A DNA stretch of 64,000 nucleotides from Halarchaeum grantii (GTDB lineage: Archaea; Halobacteriota; Halobacteria; Halobacteriales; Halobacteriaceae): positions 620,001 through 684,000 of the forward strand of contig NZ_BMPF01000002.1 in NCBI RefSeq assembly GCF_014647455.2, given 5' to 3'. Positions 35,850 to 47,800 of the stretch are shown here, piece after piece. A model generated the notes under the pieces. It made no database searches. It was given only the letters and a program-made list of their open reading frames with translations, and was not told where the DNA came from. Each line of letters opens with the position of its first letter. The first letter of the stretch is position 1. Both the position numbers and the translations under genes were made by a program.

Positions 35850-36044
35850 ATGGAGACGACGCGTCGCGTCAGAGTGGCCGCCGCGTGCTGTGTCGCGCTC
35901 GGCCTCGGTGGCGCCGGCCTCCTCTACGCACGGTCGGGGCTCGCGCGTCCCGCCGCGCTCGCGGCGTGTGCGCTCGTCGCGCTCGTCGGCGTCCTGCTGT
36001 CCCGGCGCGCGGCGGACGCGGGCGAGCGCAAACCCGACTGGTGA
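35850..36044 (+). CDS. Small membrane protein of unknown function
   Basis: A 64-aa protein beginning METTRRVRVAAACCVALG with two probable membrane segments (about 8-26 and 32-50) and a charged tail ADAGERKPDW. A TATA-like GCTTATG about 26 nt upstream favours the ATG at 35850 over the in-frame ATG at 35823. It lies 44 nt after the kinase and converges with metX, 12 nt away. Not recognised as a named family. Confidence 0.6.
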   Translation: METTRRVRVAAACCVALGLGGAGLLYARSGLARPAALAACALVALVGVLLSRRAADAGERKPDW

Positions 36045-36056
36045 GCGACCGGCCGC

Positions 36057-37244
36057 TCAGGCGTCCGGGAGGAGGCCCGTGCAGACGCGCGGGTAGTCGG
36101 GCGTGGTGTCGCGGGTGCGCGTCGTCGTGACGGCGTTCGCGCCGCGCTCCAAGAGGGTGCGGACGGGCGGGCCGACCCGGTCGGGTTCGACGAGGAAGGC
36201 GTCGTGGCCGTACTCGCTCTCGACGACGCGGTGGGAGACAGCGGCGGGGCCGGCCTCGAAGGCCTCCGCGATGGTCTCGCCGCCCTCGACGGGGAAGTGC
36301 CAGTCGCCGGTAAAGGAGACGACGAGCGCGTCGCCCGCGTAGTCCGCGAGCGCCTCGGCGTCCGAGTTGTAGTCCTCGGCGAGGTCGTACTCGTCGAGCG
36401 CGCGCAGGAGGTAGAGGTAGCTGTTCGCGTCGAAGCGCTCGGTGAAGCGCTCGGCGTTGTAGTCGAGGTAGGAGGCGACGTCCCGGTAGGGGAAGCCCTT
36501 CGCGCTCGGGTCGGTTCGCTCCTCGGGTTGGCGTTCGGCGACGCGGCGGCCGAAGCGGTCGCGCATCGAGGCCTTCGAGAGGTACATCGCGTGGCCGATG
36601 CGGCGCGCGACGGCGAGGCCGCCGCTGGGTTCGGGGCCGCCGTAGTAGTCGCCGTCGCCGTAGTCGGGGTCGTTCGTGATGGCGCGGCGCGCGGCGGTGT
36701 TGAGGCCGAGACACTGCGCGTCGAGGCGCGGGCTCGTGGCGATGGCGGCGACGCGCTCGACGCGCTCGGGGTAGCGTTTCGCCCAGTCGATGGCGTTCAT
36801 GCCGCCGACGCTCCCGCCGACGACGGCGTAGAGCGTCTCCACGCCGAGCTCGTCGAGGAGGCGGGCCTGACTGCGCGTCCAGTCGCCGACCGTGACGGAC
36901 GGGAAGTCGGGGCCGTAGGGCTCGCCGTCGGGCCCCTCGCTCGCGGGGCCGGTGGTGCCGTAGCAGGAGCCGGGGACGTTCGCGCAGACGACGTGGTAGG
37001 CGCGGGTGTCGATGGGTTTGCCGGGGCCGACGAGGGCGTCCCACCAGCCGGCGGCCTGCCCGCTGACGCCCTCGGGGGCGGGCCCGGCGACGTACTGGCT
37101 CCCCGTGAGCGCGTGGCAGACGAGGACGGTGGGGTTCTCGCGCTCGCCGTACTCCGCGTAGGCGACGTCGAGGTCGAGTTCGCCGCCGCGCTCGAACGCG
37201 AACGAGCCGACATTCGCGACGTCGTCGCGGCGGCCGTAGCTCAT
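36057..37244 (-). CDS. metX: Homoserine O-acetyltransferase
   Basis: A 395-aa alpha/beta-hydrolase enzyme acetylating homoserine for methionine synthesis. Seen: [13 protein letters not shown], nucleophile elbow [20 protein letters not shown] (Ser about 145), [22 protein letters not shown] with the catalytic Asp, and [17 protein letters not shown] with the catalytic His. The start overlaps the metY stop by 4 nt, so metY-metX is an operon read right to left. Confidence 0.94.
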   Translation of the reverse strand: MSYGRRDDVANVGSFAFERGGELDLDVAYAEYGERENPTVLVCHALTGSQYVAGPAPEGVSGQAAGWWDALVGPGKPIDTRAYHVVCANVPGSCYGTTGPASEGPDGEPYGPDFPSVTVGDWTRSQARLLDELGVETLYAVVGGSVGGMNAIDWAKRYPERVERVAAIATSPRLDAQCLGLNTAARRAITNDPDYGDGDYYGGPEPSGGLAVARRIGHAMYLSKASMRDRFGRRVAERQPEERTDPSAKGFPYRDVASYLDYNAERFTERFDANSYLYLLRALDEYDLAEDYNSDAEALADYAGDALVVSFTGDWHFPVEGGETIAEAFEAGPAAVSHRVVESEYGHDAFLVEPDRVGPPVRTLLERGANAVTTTRTRDTTPDYPRVCTGLLPDA

Positions 37245-38533
37245 CGCGACGCCTCCTCGATGCCGTGTTCGACGTCCGCGAGGACGTCAGCGGGGTCCTC
37301 GATGCCGACGGAGAGACGCACCATGTCGGGCGTGACGCCCGACGCGCGCTGTTCGTCCTCGCTCAACTGGGCGTGCGTCGTGCTCGCGGGGTGGATGACG
37401 AGCGTCTTCGAGTCCCCGACGTTCGCGAGGAAGGACGCGAGGTCGGTCGATTCGCAGAAGCGCTTGCCGGCCTCGTAGCCGCCCTCGAGGCCGAACGTGA
37501 TCATGCCGCCGTACCCCCCGTCGAGGTACTCGCTCGCGTTGGCGTGCGTCTCGTGGTCGGCGAGACCGGGGTAGCTCACCCACGCGACCGCCTCGTGGTC
37601 GGCGAGGTACTCGGCGACGATGGCGGCGTTCTCGCAGTGGCGCTCCATGCGGAGGCCGAGCGTCTCCAACCCCTGCATCGTCTGCCACGCGTCGAAGGGT
37701 TTCTGGGCGTTCCCGAGCGTTCTGGTACCTCGGAGGCGGGTCGCGGCGGCCATCGGGGCGTCCGGGAAGCGCTCGGAGAGGTTGAGACCGTGGTAGGCGG
37801 GATTGTCGCCGCCGATTTCGGGGTAGTCCTCCGCGTCCCAGTCGAAGGTGCCGCCGTCGATGACGACGCCGCCGAGGGTGGTACCGGAGCCGTGGAGCCA
37901 CTTCGTCGTGGAGTGCCAGACGACGTCCGCGCCGTGTTCGAGCGGGCGACAGAGCGCGGGCGTCGCGAACGTGTTGTCGACGAAGAGCGGGACGCCGTGG
38001 TCGTGGGCGACGTCGGCGACCGCCTCGATGTCGGGGACGACGAGCGAGGGGTTGCCGATGGTTTCGAGGTGGACGAAGGCGGTGTCCTCGTCGATGGCGT
38101 CCCGATAGGCCTCGACGTCGAGCGTGTCCACGAAGCGCGCCTCGATGCCGCGGCGGCTCGCGGTGCCGGTGAGGTAGGTCCGGGTGCCGCCATAGATGTC
38201 GGACGCGGAGACGACGTTGTCGCCGGCCTCCGCGAGGACGAACGTCGCGGCGTCGAAGGCGGCCATGCCCGAGGCCGTCGCGACGGCGCCGGCGCCGCCG
38301 GCGAGGCTGGCGAGGCGCTCTTCGAGCATCGCGACGGTCGGGTTGCTGATGCGCGAGTAGAGGTCGCCCTCCTCCTCGAGGGCGTAGAGGGCGGCGGCGT
38401 GCTCGGCGCCCTCGAAGACGTAGGAGGTGGTCTGATAGATGGGGGGTGCGCGCGCGCCGGTCGCGGCGTCGGGGTGGGCCTGCCCGGCGTGGACGGTCCG
38501 GGTGTCGAACCGCCGGTCGTCCTCGTCGCTCAT
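37241..38533 (-). CDS. metY: O-acetylhomoserine sulfhydrylase/aminocarboxypropyltransferase
   Basis: A 430-aa PLP enzyme of the Cys/Met metabolism family that makes homocysteine (or a thio-analogue) from O-acetylhomoserine. Seen: [74 protein letters not shown], and the PLP Lys in [13 protein letters not shown] (about residue 211). Length 430 fits MetY rather than the 380-400-aa MetB/MetC group. The start is the ATG at 38531-38533, 105 nt from a divergent HTH-10 regulator, with a palindrome in its promoter. Confidence 0.92.
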   Translation of the reverse strand: MSDEDDRRFDTRTVHAGQAHPDAATGARAPPIYQTTSYVFEGAEHAAALYALEEEGDLYSRISNPTVAMLEERLASLAGGAGAVATASGMAAFDAATFVLAEAGDNVVSASDIYGGTRTYLTGTASRRGIEARFVDTLDVEAYRDAIDEDTAFVHLETIGNPSLVVPDIEAVADVAHDHGVPLFVDNTFATPALCRPLEHGADVVWHSTTKWLHGSGTTLGGVVIDGGTFDWDAEDYPEIGGDNPAYHGLNLSERFPDAPMAAATRLRGTRTLGNAQKPFDAWQTMQGLETLGLRMERHCENAAIVAEYLADHEAVAWVSYPGLADHETHANASEYLDGGYGGMITFGLEGGYEAGKRFCESTDLASFLANVGDSKTLVIHPASTTHAQLSEDEQRASGVTPDMVRLSVGIEDPADVLADVEHGIEEASR

Positions 38534-38541
38534 GTACTGTA

Positions 38542-38567
38542 TGCATATTCTCCCAGAGGGATATGCA
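38542..38567. promoter_or_regulatory. Palindrome overlapping the metY promoter
   Basis: TGCATAT (38542-38548) and ATATGCA (38561-38567) form a perfect 7+7 dyad with 12 nt between, so the half-site centres are 19 nt apart, near two helical turns. The distal arm coincides with the expected metY TATA position (25-33 nt before the ATG), and the proximal arm lies close to the expected start of transcription. Likely an operator, perhaps for the neighbouring regulator or a methionine/sulfur sensor. Confidence 0.55.
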
Positions 38568-38638
38568 CGGCAGTTACGGCAACGTTCGCCGATTACCGGC
38601 GGAGCGGATACTTGAATCGGGAGGGCGTACCCCGGGTC

Positions 38639-39274
38639 GTGAAACGGCTCAGCGTCACGTTCGACCGGACGGGAGAGGACGCCGCGCGCTTCGCGCCCGC
38701 CGAGGGGCGTCGCGGTCGCCTCCGGACCGTCAGGCGGCGTCGCGACGGCACCGTCCTCGAACTCTGCCAGTTCGAGCGCCCCGTCGCCGCCGCCGTCGCG
38801 GACGCCCTCGACGACGACACGCACGTCCGCGACCACGCCGTCGTCGACGACCGCACCCTCTACGTCCACCTCCGGCCCGGCGCGCGCGTCCGCTCCCTCC
38901 TCGACCGCCTCGAATCCCATCGACTCGTCCTCGACACGCCCGTCTACTTCGACGACGAGCACGTCACCGTCACCCTCCTCGGGCCCGCCGCGCGCATCAG
39001 CGAGGCCGCGAGCGCGCTCCCGGAGGCCGTTCGCGCGGACATGCGCGTCGAACGCCTCACCGAGTACACGGGCGAGGACGGCCTCCACTCCGCGCTCACG
39101 GAGCGCCAGCGGGACGTCCTCGCGGCCGCCGTCGCCGCCGGCTACTACGAGAACCCGCGCGGGGCGACCGTCGCGGACGTCGCCGACGACCTCGACGTCT
39201 CCGCCTCCACCGTCTCCGAGCACCTGCGGAAGATCGAGGCGCGCGTCCTCCCCCACCTCCTCGACGGTACGTAA
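38639..39274 (+). CDS. HTH-10 (bacterio-opsin activator-type) transcription regulator
   Basis: A 211-aa regulator consisting of the Bat central domain and a C-terminal HTH-10. Seen: KRLSVTFDRTGEDAARF, ERLTEYTGEDGLHSALTERQRDVLAAAVAAGYYENPRGATVADVA, and DVSASTVSEHLRKIEARVL (recognition helix). The start is GTG at 38639, supported by a TATA-like GATACTTGAA about 24-33 nt upstream. Being divergent from metY-metX, it is a candidate regulator of that operon; this is inference. No sensor domain is attached, unlike the larger Bat-type protein at 27866. Confidence 0.85.
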   Translation: MKRLSVTFDRTGEDAARFAPAEGRRGRLRTVRRRRDGTVLELCQFERPVAAAVADALDDDTHVRDHAVVDDRTLYVHLRPGARVRSLLDRLESHRLVLDTPVYFDDEHVTVTLLGPAARISEAASALPEAVRADMRVERLTEYTGEDGLHSALTERQRDVLAAAVAAGYYENPRGATVADVADDLDVSASTVSEHLRKIEARVLPHLLDGT

Positions 39275-39329
39275 GTGGCCGGCGAATACCGGCAGTACGG
39301 ATTCCCCCGGGGCGCGCCTCTCCATCCGT

Positions 39330-40667
39330 ATGCAACGACAGCGCATCCCCGGCCCGGACGGGAAACCGGTCGTCGGTGACACGCTCGCGTTCGCCGACGA
39401 CCCCCTCGGGTTCCCCACCCGAATCGCCCGCGAATACGGCGACGTCGCGCGCTACGACCTCGGGACGGAGGACGTCGTGCAGGTCTCCTCGCCGGAGCTC
39501 GTCGAGAACGTCCTCGTGCAGAACAATCAGGCCTACCGGAAGGGCGAGCGCTTCCAGACGTCGTTACGCCCGACGCTCGGGAGCGGCCTCCTCACGAGCG
39601 AGGGCGAGTACTGGCGCGAGCAGCACCACGCGATGCAGCCGGCCTTCTACCCGCGGATGCTCGAGGCGTACGCGGACGTGATGGCCGAGTACACGGAACG
39701 GATGCTCGCGGAGTGGGAGGACGGCGAGGTCCGCAACGTCCACGATGAGATGATGCAGCTCACGGTCGAAATCGCCTCTCAGGCGCTCTTCGGCGTCGAC
39801 ATCCGCGAGGAGGAGGGCGCCATCGCCGACGCGCTCGAAGCCCTGATGGACGACGCCTCCGCGCGGATGCGCCGACCCGTCCAACTGCCGCGCTGGCTCC
39901 CGACGCCCGGCAACGAGCGCTTCGAGAGCGCACAGGAGACGCTGAACGACGTCGTCGACTCGATCATCGCCGAGTACCGAGCCACGAGCGACGCGCCGCG
40001 CGACGGGTCGGACGTCCTCTCGATCCTCCTGAGCGCCACCGACCACACGGACGCGCCGCTGACGGACGAGCAGATCCGCGACGAAATCGTAACGATTCTG
40101 CTCGCCGGCCACGAGACGACGGCGCTCGCGCTCACCTACACCCTCCACGCGCTCGGGCGGAGCAACGACGCGCGCGGGCGCCTCGAAGCCGAGGTCGACG
40201 ACGTGCTCGGCGAGCGGACGCCCGGCTCCGACGACCTCGACGACCTCGCGGACACGGAGCGAGCGGTGAAAGAGGGGTTACGGCTCTATCCGCCGGTCTG
40301 GCAGCTCGTGCGCGAGGCGGACGAGCGCGACGAACTCGGCGGCTACGAGATCGAGCCCGGACAGACCGTCGCGATGCACCAGTGGGTCGTCCACCGCGAC
40401 CCACGGTGGTACGACGACCCGACGGAGTTCCGCCCGGGGCGCTGGACCGGCGAGTTCGAGGCCGACCTCCCGAAGTTCGCCTACTTCCCGTTCGGCGGCG
40501 GCCCACGGCGGTGCATCGGCGACCGCTTCGCGATGCAGGAGGCGCGTCTCGCGCTCGCGACCATCGTCCGCGACTGGCGCCTCGAACCGCGGGCGGACCT
40601 CTCGTTCGACCCGTCGATCACGCTCCGGCCGGACGGCCCGGTCGAGATGCGGGTCGTGCGCCGATAG
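39330..40667 (+). CDS. Cytochrome P450
   Basis: A 445-aa soluble haem monooxygenase. Seen: I-helix AGHETTALALTYTLHALG, K-helix VKEGLRLYPPVW (ExxR), the WVVHRDPRWYDDPTEFRPGRW stretch, and the haem loop FPFGGGPRRCIGDRFAMQEA with ligand Cys about residue 395. There is no signal peptide. Substrate is unknown; in haloarchaea these resemble CYP109/CYP174-like proteins (recollection only). No redox partner gene adjoins it. It follows the HTH-10 gene by 55 nt on the same strand. Confidence 0.93.
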   Translation: MQRQRIPGPDGKPVVGDTLAFADDPLGFPTRIAREYGDVARYDLGTEDVVQVSSPELVENVLVQNNQAYRKGERFQTSLRPTLGSGLLTSEGEYWREQHHAMQPAFYPRMLEAYADVMAEYTERMLAEWEDGEVRNVHDEMMQLTVEIASQALFGVDIREEEGAIADALEALMDDASARMRRPVQLPRWLPTPGNERFESAQETLNDVVDSIIAEYRATSDAPRDGSDVLSILLSATDHTDAPLTDEQIRDEIVTILLAGHETTALALTYTLHALGRSNDARGRLEAEVDDVLGERTPGSDDLDDLADTERAVKEGLRLYPPVWQLVREADERDELGGYEIEPGQTVAMHQWVVHRDPRWYDDPTEFRPGRWTGEFEADLPKFAYFPFGGGPRRCIGDRFAMQEARLALATIVRDWRLEPRADLSFDPSITLRPDGPVEMRVVRR

Positions 40668-40770
40668 GCACCCGACCGAACGAGCGAGCCGCCGCGGAAC
40701 GCCAGCGGGGTGCGCCACGCCGCTCGAAGCGACCCCCGGTTCTTTTTGCGGGCGCGTCGAACGCCGAGAT

Positions 40771-40938
40771 ATGCCCTCGGCCGCCGGCGGGGAGACGCTG
40801 CTCGCGGCGTCACTGACGGCGGGCGTCGCGCTCACGGCGGGCGTCGTCGGCGCGTCGCGGTGGTGGGTGCAGGCGTCGCTCGTCGGCGCGGCGCTGCTCG
40901 CGACGCGCGCGGTCGCGTCGCGGTACCGGCGGGGGTAG
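40771..40938 (+). CDS. Small membrane protein, 55 aa
   Basis: A short frame, MPSAAGGETLLAASLTAG..., with two probable membrane segments (about 9-28 and 32-49) and a basic end RYRRG. A T-rich TTCTTTTTG patch (40740-40748) about 25-30 nt upstream could act as promoter. It lies between the P450 and ligA. Codon use (Ala/Leu/Val rich, GC third positions) is gene-like, but no family was recognised. Confidence 0.5.
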   Translation: MPSAAGGETLLAASLTAGVALTAGVVGASRWWVQASLVGAALLATRAVASRYRRG

Positions 40939-43254
<2,316 letters not shown>

Positions 43255-43257
<3 letters not shown>

Positions 43258-43276
43258 ATATGTAACTATATATCTA
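43255..43276. repeat. AT-rich inverted repeat at the ligA stop codon
   Basis: TAGATAT (43255-43261) and ATATCTA (43270-43276) flank GTAACTAT. The first arm includes the ligA stop codon TAG. The patch is strikingly AT-rich against the local base composition. It could mark transcript end or a binding site for the gene at 43392; the rest of the gap to 43391 contains weak TATA-like sequence only. Confidence 0.45.
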
Positions 43277-43391
43277 GTTCCACCGCGAATACACGTCCGT
43301 TCAGATGTGTCACGCGGGAGTAGTACCCTCAGTGATTAGGTACATACTTCGTGTATCGCGGAGCAGTATCCGGGACAGTGAGGGGGCACGG

Positions 43392-43862
43392 ATGAGCGAC
43401 GACATCGGCGACGAACGGATGCGGAGCGGCCGGGGAATCGCGCGGCGACCGGACGAGAGCGAGGAGTCGCTCGTGCGGGAGTCGAGTCACCTCACCAAGT
43501 GGCTCTACGACCGCTACGGTGACGGGCTCCGGACCGTCCTCGTCTACGACGGCGCCGTGAGCGAGTACACCTACCTCGCCGACCACGTCGGCGAGCAGTA
43601 CAGCGACGCGGAGCTCGAGCGCATCGCGGACGAGCACGCCTTCCAGGACTCGCTCTCCAACCCGCACTACGAGTCGCTCTTCCACCTCGGTGGGACGGAG
43701 GCGACGGTGACGCTCTTCGAGGGGGCGACGCTCGTGCAGGTGCCGTTCGACAACACGACGGGCGTCGTCCTCACCGTGGACCGCGCACGCTCGCTCGACG
43801 TCGACGCGCTCGTCGAGACGGCGCGCGAGGAACACCGCCCGGAGTTCGTCTCCGAGGCGTGA
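43392..43862 (+). CDS. Conserved haloarchaeal protein (DUF7522-like)
   Basis: A 156-aa soluble acidic protein. Body motifs: LTKWLYDRYGDGLRTVLVYDG, YTYLADHVGEQYSDAELERIADE and FEGATLVQVPFDNTTGVVLTVD, a layout I recall from a haloarchaeal family (DUF7522) with no known function. The ATG at 43392 gives the family-like length; an in-frame ATG at 43305 would add 29 residues of poor character. It is 46 nt upstream of srp54. Confidence 0.65.
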   Translation: MSDDIGDERMRSGRGIARRPDESEESLVRESSHLTKWLYDRYGDGLRTVLVYDGAVSEYTYLADHVGEQYSDAELERIADEHAFQDSLSNPHYESLFHLGGTEATVTLFEGATLVQVPFDNTTGVVLTVDRARSLDVDALVETAREEHRPEFVSEA

Positions 43863-43908
43863 GCCACGATAAAGCCTTTAATGCGTCCTCGGCGTCTAGA
43901 GTAGACAA

Positions 43909-45315
43909 ATGGTACTCGACGACCTCGGGAGTTCCCTCAGGGGCACGCTCGACTCGCTCCGTGGGAAGTCCCGGATAGACGAGGAAGACGTCGAGAAGGT
44001 CGTCAAGGAGATCCAGCGCTCCTTGCTCCAGGCCGACGTCGACGTCTCGCTCGTGATGGAGCTCTCGGACTCCATCGAGGAGCGCTCGCTGGAGGAGGAG
44101 CCACCGGCCGGCACGACGGCGCGCGACCACGTCCTCCGCATCGTCTACGAGGAGCTCGTCGACCTCGTCGGCGAATCCACGGAGCTCCCCTTAGAGGAGC
44201 AGACGATCATGCTCGCCGGCCTCCAAGGGTCCGGGAAGACGACGACCGCCGCGAAGATGGCGTGGTGGTTCTCGAAGAAGGGCCTCCGCCCCGCCGTCAT
44301 CCAGACCGACACCTTCCGCCCCGGCGCCTACGAGCAGGCCAAGCAGATGTGCGAGCGCGCCGAGGTCGACTTCTACGGCGACCCCGACGAGGACGACCCC
44401 GTGAAGATCGCGCGTGACGGCCTCGAAGCGACCGAGGACGCCGACGTCCGCATCGTCGACACCGCCGGTCGCCACGCCCTCGAGGACGACCTCATCGACG
44501 AGATCGAGGAGATCGAGGCCACCGTCCAGCCGGACCGCTCCCTGCTCGTCCTCGACGCCGCCATCGGGCAGGGCGCGAAGGACCAGGCCACGCAGTTCGA
44601 GACCTCCGTCGGCATCGACGGCGTTGTCATCACGAAACTCGACGGCACCGCGAAGGGTGGGGGCGCCCTGACGGCGGTCAACGAGACCGGCTCGACCATC
44701 GCCTTCCTCGGCTCCGGCGAGACCGTCCAGGACATCGAGCGCTTCGAGCCCAGCGGCTTCATCTCCCGCCTGCTGGGGATGGGCGACCTCAAGCAGCTCA
44801 CCGAGCGCGTCGAACGCGCGATGGAGGAGACCCAGGCCGAAGAGGAGGAGGACTGGGACCCCGAGGACATGCTGAAGGGGGAGTTCACCCTCAAGGACAT
44901 GAAGCGCCAGATGGACGCGATGAACAAGATGGGGCCGCTCGACCAGGTGATGGACATGATCCCCGGAATGGGCGGGGGCCTCATGGACCAGCTCCCGGAC
45001 GACGCGATGGACGTCACCCAGGACCGCATGCGGAACTTCGAGGTCGTCATGGACTCGATGACCGAGGACGAACTCGAGAACCCCCGCTCCATCGGCGCCT
45101 CGCAGGTCCGCCGCATCGCGAAGGGCTCCGGGCAGGGCGAGGAAACCGTCCGCGAGCTCTTGGAGCAGCACAAGATGATGTCGCGCACGATGAAGCAGTT
45201 CCAGGGGATGGGCGACGGCGACATGCAGCGGATGATGAAGAAGATGCAGCAGGGCGACGGAGGCATGGGCGGCGGCGGTGGCGGCGGCGGCATGGGCGGC
45301 TTCGGTCCCTTCTGA
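43909..45315 (+). CDS. srp54: Signal recognition particle protein SRP54
   Basis: A 468-aa GTPase that binds signal sequences and 7S RNA for co-translational targeting. Seen: N domain, G1 [63 protein letters not shown], and the Met-rich M domain (about residue 325 onward) with [15 protein letters not shown] and [20 protein letters not shown]. The C-terminus is a Gly/Met tail. Length is normal. A TATA-like CTTTAATG (43875-43882) precedes the ATG by about 30 nt. Confidence 0.97.
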   Translation: MVLDDLGSSLRGTLDSLRGKSRIDEEDVEKVVKEIQRSLLQADVDVSLVMELSDSIEERSLEEEPPAGTTARDHVLRIVYEELVDLVGESTELPLEEQTIMLAGLQGSGKTTTAAKMAWWFSKKGLRPAVIQTDTFRPGAYEQAKQMCERAEVDFYGDPDEDDPVKIARDGLEATEDADVRIVDTAGRHALEDDLIDEIEEIEATVQPDRSLLVLDAAIGQGAKDQATQFETSVGIDGVVITKLDGTAKGGGALTAVNETGSTIAFLGSGETVQDIERFEPSGFISRLLGMGDLKQLTERVERAMEETQAEEEEDWDPEDMLKGEFTLKDMKRQMDAMNKMGPLDQVMDMIPGMGGGLMDQLPDDAMDVTQDRMRNFEVVMDSMTEDELENPRSIGASQVRRIAKGSGQGEETVRELLEQHKMMSRTMKQFQGMGDGDMQRMMKKMQQGDGGMGGGGGGGGMGGFGPF

Positions 45316-45383
45316 GGCGCGCATCGCACGTCGCGTCTGCCGCAGTCGGCGCGTTTTAGTCCGCGACGAGCGCACCAGAGAGC

Positions 45384-46574
45384 GTGTCGTCCCGCCTCGC
45401 CCGCCTCCGCTCGCTCGACGTCCTCGCGGCGACGGCGCTCGTCTGGTTCCTCGCGAAGTTCCTCCGCTACGCGTTCCCGCCGCTCTTCCCCGCCCTCGGC
45501 GCGCGCTACGGCGTCACGGACGCCGCGCTCGGCACGGCGTTCACCGCGATGATGCTCGTCTACGCCGCCCTCCAGTTCCCCTCGGGCGCGCTCGCCGACC
45601 GTATCGGCGCGGCGCGCGTCATCACCGCCGGCGCGGTCGTCGCCGCCGGCGCGGCGCTCGCGCTCGCCGTCGACGTCCCCTTCCTCGCGCTCGCCGCCGG
45701 AATGGTGCTCGTCGGCCTCGGCACCGGCGTCCACAAGACCGTCGCCGTCGGGTTGCTCTCCGCCGTCTACCCGGACCGGACGGGCCGCGCGCTCGGCGTC
45801 CTCGACACGGTGGGGGCGTTCGGCGGCGTCGCCGCGCCCGCCGCCGTCGCCGTCCTGCTCGCGAGCGCGCGCTTCGACTGGCACGCGCTCTTCGCCGTCG
45901 CCGGCGTCGTCGGCCTCGCGCTCGCCGCGCTCGCCTACCCGCGAATGCGCGCCCGCGAACCCGCGCCCGCGGACCGGGATGACGACGGGGACGGCGTCCC
46001 GCTGGCGCGCTACGCCACGCTCTTCCGCGACCCGGCGTTCGCGGGGTTCGTCGCCGTCACCGTCTGCGCCGCCTTCGCCTACAACGGCGTCGTCGCGTTC
46101 CTCCCGCGCTTCCTCGAGTACGCCGGCCTCACGCCCGCGACCGCGAGCGCCGTCTACGGCGGCCTCTTCGTCGTCAGCCTCGTCCAGACCGTCACCGGCG
46201 ACCTCGCGGACAGGGTGGGGCCGCTCGCGGTCGTCACCGGGACGCTCGCGCTCGCCGCGCTCGGCCTCTGCGCGCTCACCTTCGGCGGGTTCGGAACGGT
46301 CGGGCTGATCGCCGCCGTCGTCGTCTTCGGCCTCGGCGGCCACGGCTTCCGACCCGTCCGAGGCGCGTACCTGATGGCGCTCCTCCCCGCCGAGCGCTCC
46401 GGGGGCGGCCTCGGCGTCGTCCGGACCGTCCTGATGGGCGCGGGCGCGCTCGCGCCCGCTACGGTCGGCGTCCTCTCCACCTACGCCGATTTCACGGTCG
46501 CGTTCGGCGCGCTCTGCGTCGCGCTCGTCGGCGCGGCGGGCGGCGCCGCCGTCCTGCTCGCCGCCGACGGATGA
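45384..46574 (+). CDS. Major facilitator superfamily transporter
   Basis: A 396-aa membrane transporter with about 12 hydrophobic segments. Seen: LVWFLAKFLRYAFPPLFPAL, the MFS loop motif GALADRIGAARVITAG after helix 2, a central acidic loop REPAPADRDDDGDG between the halves, and a second half with DLADRVGPLAVVTG. The start is GTG at 45384. Substrate cannot be inferred; neighbouring genes do not suggest one. The stop overlaps an upstream open codon of the next gene, which is taken to start later, at 46619. Confidence 0.85.
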   Translation: MSSRLARLRSLDVLAATALVWFLAKFLRYAFPPLFPALGARYGVTDAALGTAFTAMMLVYAALQFPSGALADRIGAARVITAGAVVAAGAALALAVDVPFLALAAGMVLVGLGTGVHKTVAVGLLSAVYPDRTGRALGVLDTVGAFGGVAAPAAVAVLLASARFDWHALFAVAGVVGLALAALAYPRMRAREPAPADRDDDGDGVPLARYATLFRDPAFAGFVAVTVCAAFAYNGVVAFLPRFLEYAGLTPATASAVYGGLFVVSLVQTVTGDLADRVGPLAVVTGTLALAALGLCALTFGGFGTVGLIAAVVVFGLGGHGFRPVRGAYLMALLPAERSGGGLGVVRTVLMGAGALAPATVGVLSTYADFTVAFGALCVALVGAAGGAAVLLAADG

Positions 46575-46618
46575 GCGGCGGCCGGGGTATTTTACGGGGT
46601 GGGGCGTCTGCGTCCACC

Positions 46619-47188
46619 ATGAGCATCCGCGACGTCGCCGCCAGCGCCTACCGGGAGGCCGCGCCGGCGCTCGTCGCGAGCATGGTCGGGGGTCTCTTCG
46701 CGGGCGTCGTCCTCAGCGGGATGCGCGCCGAACTGCAGGCCGTGCCGGGGCTGCTCGTCTGCGTCCCCGCGCTCCTCGCGACGCGCGGGAACGTCTACGG
46801 CTCGCTCGGCGCACGCCTCGCCACCGGCCTCCATCAGGGGCTGCTTCGGCCGCGCTTCGAGGCCGACGAGCGCCTCGTGAACGCCGCCGCCGCCGCGATG
46901 GCGAACGGCCTCCTCGCCTCCGTCGCCGCCGCCGTCCTCGCGTTCTGCGTGCTCCTCGCGCTCGGCCGCGAGGTCGCGTCGCTCGGCGTGCTCGCCGCGA
47001 TAGCGTTCGTCGCCGGCCTCCTCTCCGGCGTCGTCCTCACCGTCGCCGTCGTCGCCGTCGTCGTCGTCGGCTTCAGGCGGGGGTACAACCCGGACGCGCT
47101 CGTCGGCCCGCTCGTCACCACCATCGGCGACGTCTTCGGCCTCGCCTTCCTCGTCGTCGCCGTTCGGCTCGTCCTGGGGGTGGCCTGA
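46619..47188 (+). CDS. MgtE/SLC41-like integral membrane protein, first of pair
   Basis: A 189-aa membrane protein corresponding to the MgtE transmembrane domain alone, without the N-terminal cytosolic and CBS domains. Seen: VPALLATRGNVYGSLGARLATGLH, five hydrophobic segments, and DALVGPLVTTIGDVFGLAFLV, the family's metal-site helix. Likely divalent cation (Mg) transport together with the next gene. The ATG at 46619 is preferred to an in-frame ATG at 46571 because TATTTTAC (46591-46598) lies 21-28 nt before it. Confidence 0.82.
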   Translation: MSIRDVAASAYREAAPALVASMVGGLFAGVVLSGMRAELQAVPGLLVCVPALLATRGNVYGSLGARLATGLHQGLLRPRFEADERLVNAAAAAMANGLLASVAAAVLAFCVLLALGREVASLGVLAAIAFVAGLLSGVVLTVAVVAVVVVGFRRGYNPDALVGPLVTTIGDVFGLAFLVVAVRLVLGVA

Positions 47189-47752
47189 GTGCCCGAGGAG
47201 TGGACCGTCTCGGCCATCGTCCGCGCGACCCTCCCGGTTCTCCTGGGGCTCACCGCCGTCGAGATCGGGAGCGGCCTCGTCCTCGAGAGCTTCGAGGCGA
47301 CGCTCTACCGCCACCCGAGCCTGCTCGTGTTAGTCCCGGTCACCATCGGCACCGCCGGGAACCTCGGGAGCATCCTCGCCTCCCGGCTCTCGACGTCCTT
47401 CCACCTCGGCACGCTCACCTTCGCCGCGACCGACGACGACCTCGCGGGGAACGCCCTCGCCACCGTCACGCTCGCGCTCACCGTCTTCCCGCTCGTCGGC
47501 GCGGGCGCGTGGGGCGCGACGGCGCTCACCGCCGCGCAGACCGACCTCGGCGTCTGGACCGTCGTCGCCGTCTCCTTCGCCTCGGGGGCCGTGCTCGCCC
47601 TGCTCGCGGTCGTCGTGACCGTGGTCGCGACCTACCTCGCCTATCGGCTCCGCCTCGACCCCGACGACGTCGTCATCCCCGTCGTCACGAACGTCTGCGA
47701 CGTCCTCGGCATCGTCGTCCTCTTCGCCGTCGTGCAGCTGCTCGTGGGGTAG
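47189..47752 (+). CDS. MgtE/SLC41-like integral membrane protein, second of pair
   Basis: A 187-aa companion to the preceding protein, with the same fold: VLVPVTIGTAGNLGSILASRLSTSFHLG and DDVVIPVVTNVCDVLGIVVLFAVV. The start is GTG at the base after the upstream stop. Two tandem single-domain proteins could form a heterodimer matching the MgtE homodimer. The absence of fused CBS domains implies a different gating partner or none. Confidence 0.82.
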   Translation: MPEEWTVSAIVRATLPVLLGLTAVEIGSGLVLESFEATLYRHPSLLVLVPVTIGTAGNLGSILASRLSTSFHLGTLTFAATDDDLAGNALATVTLALTVFPLVGAGAWGATALTAAQTDLGVWTVVAVSFASGAVLALLAVVVTVVATYLAYRLRLDPDDVVIPVVTNVCDVLGIVVLFAVVQLLVG

Positions 47753-47800
47753 TCGGCGCGGAGCGACGCGCCTTTTGCGGCGCGCGCCCGTAGCCCGAGT

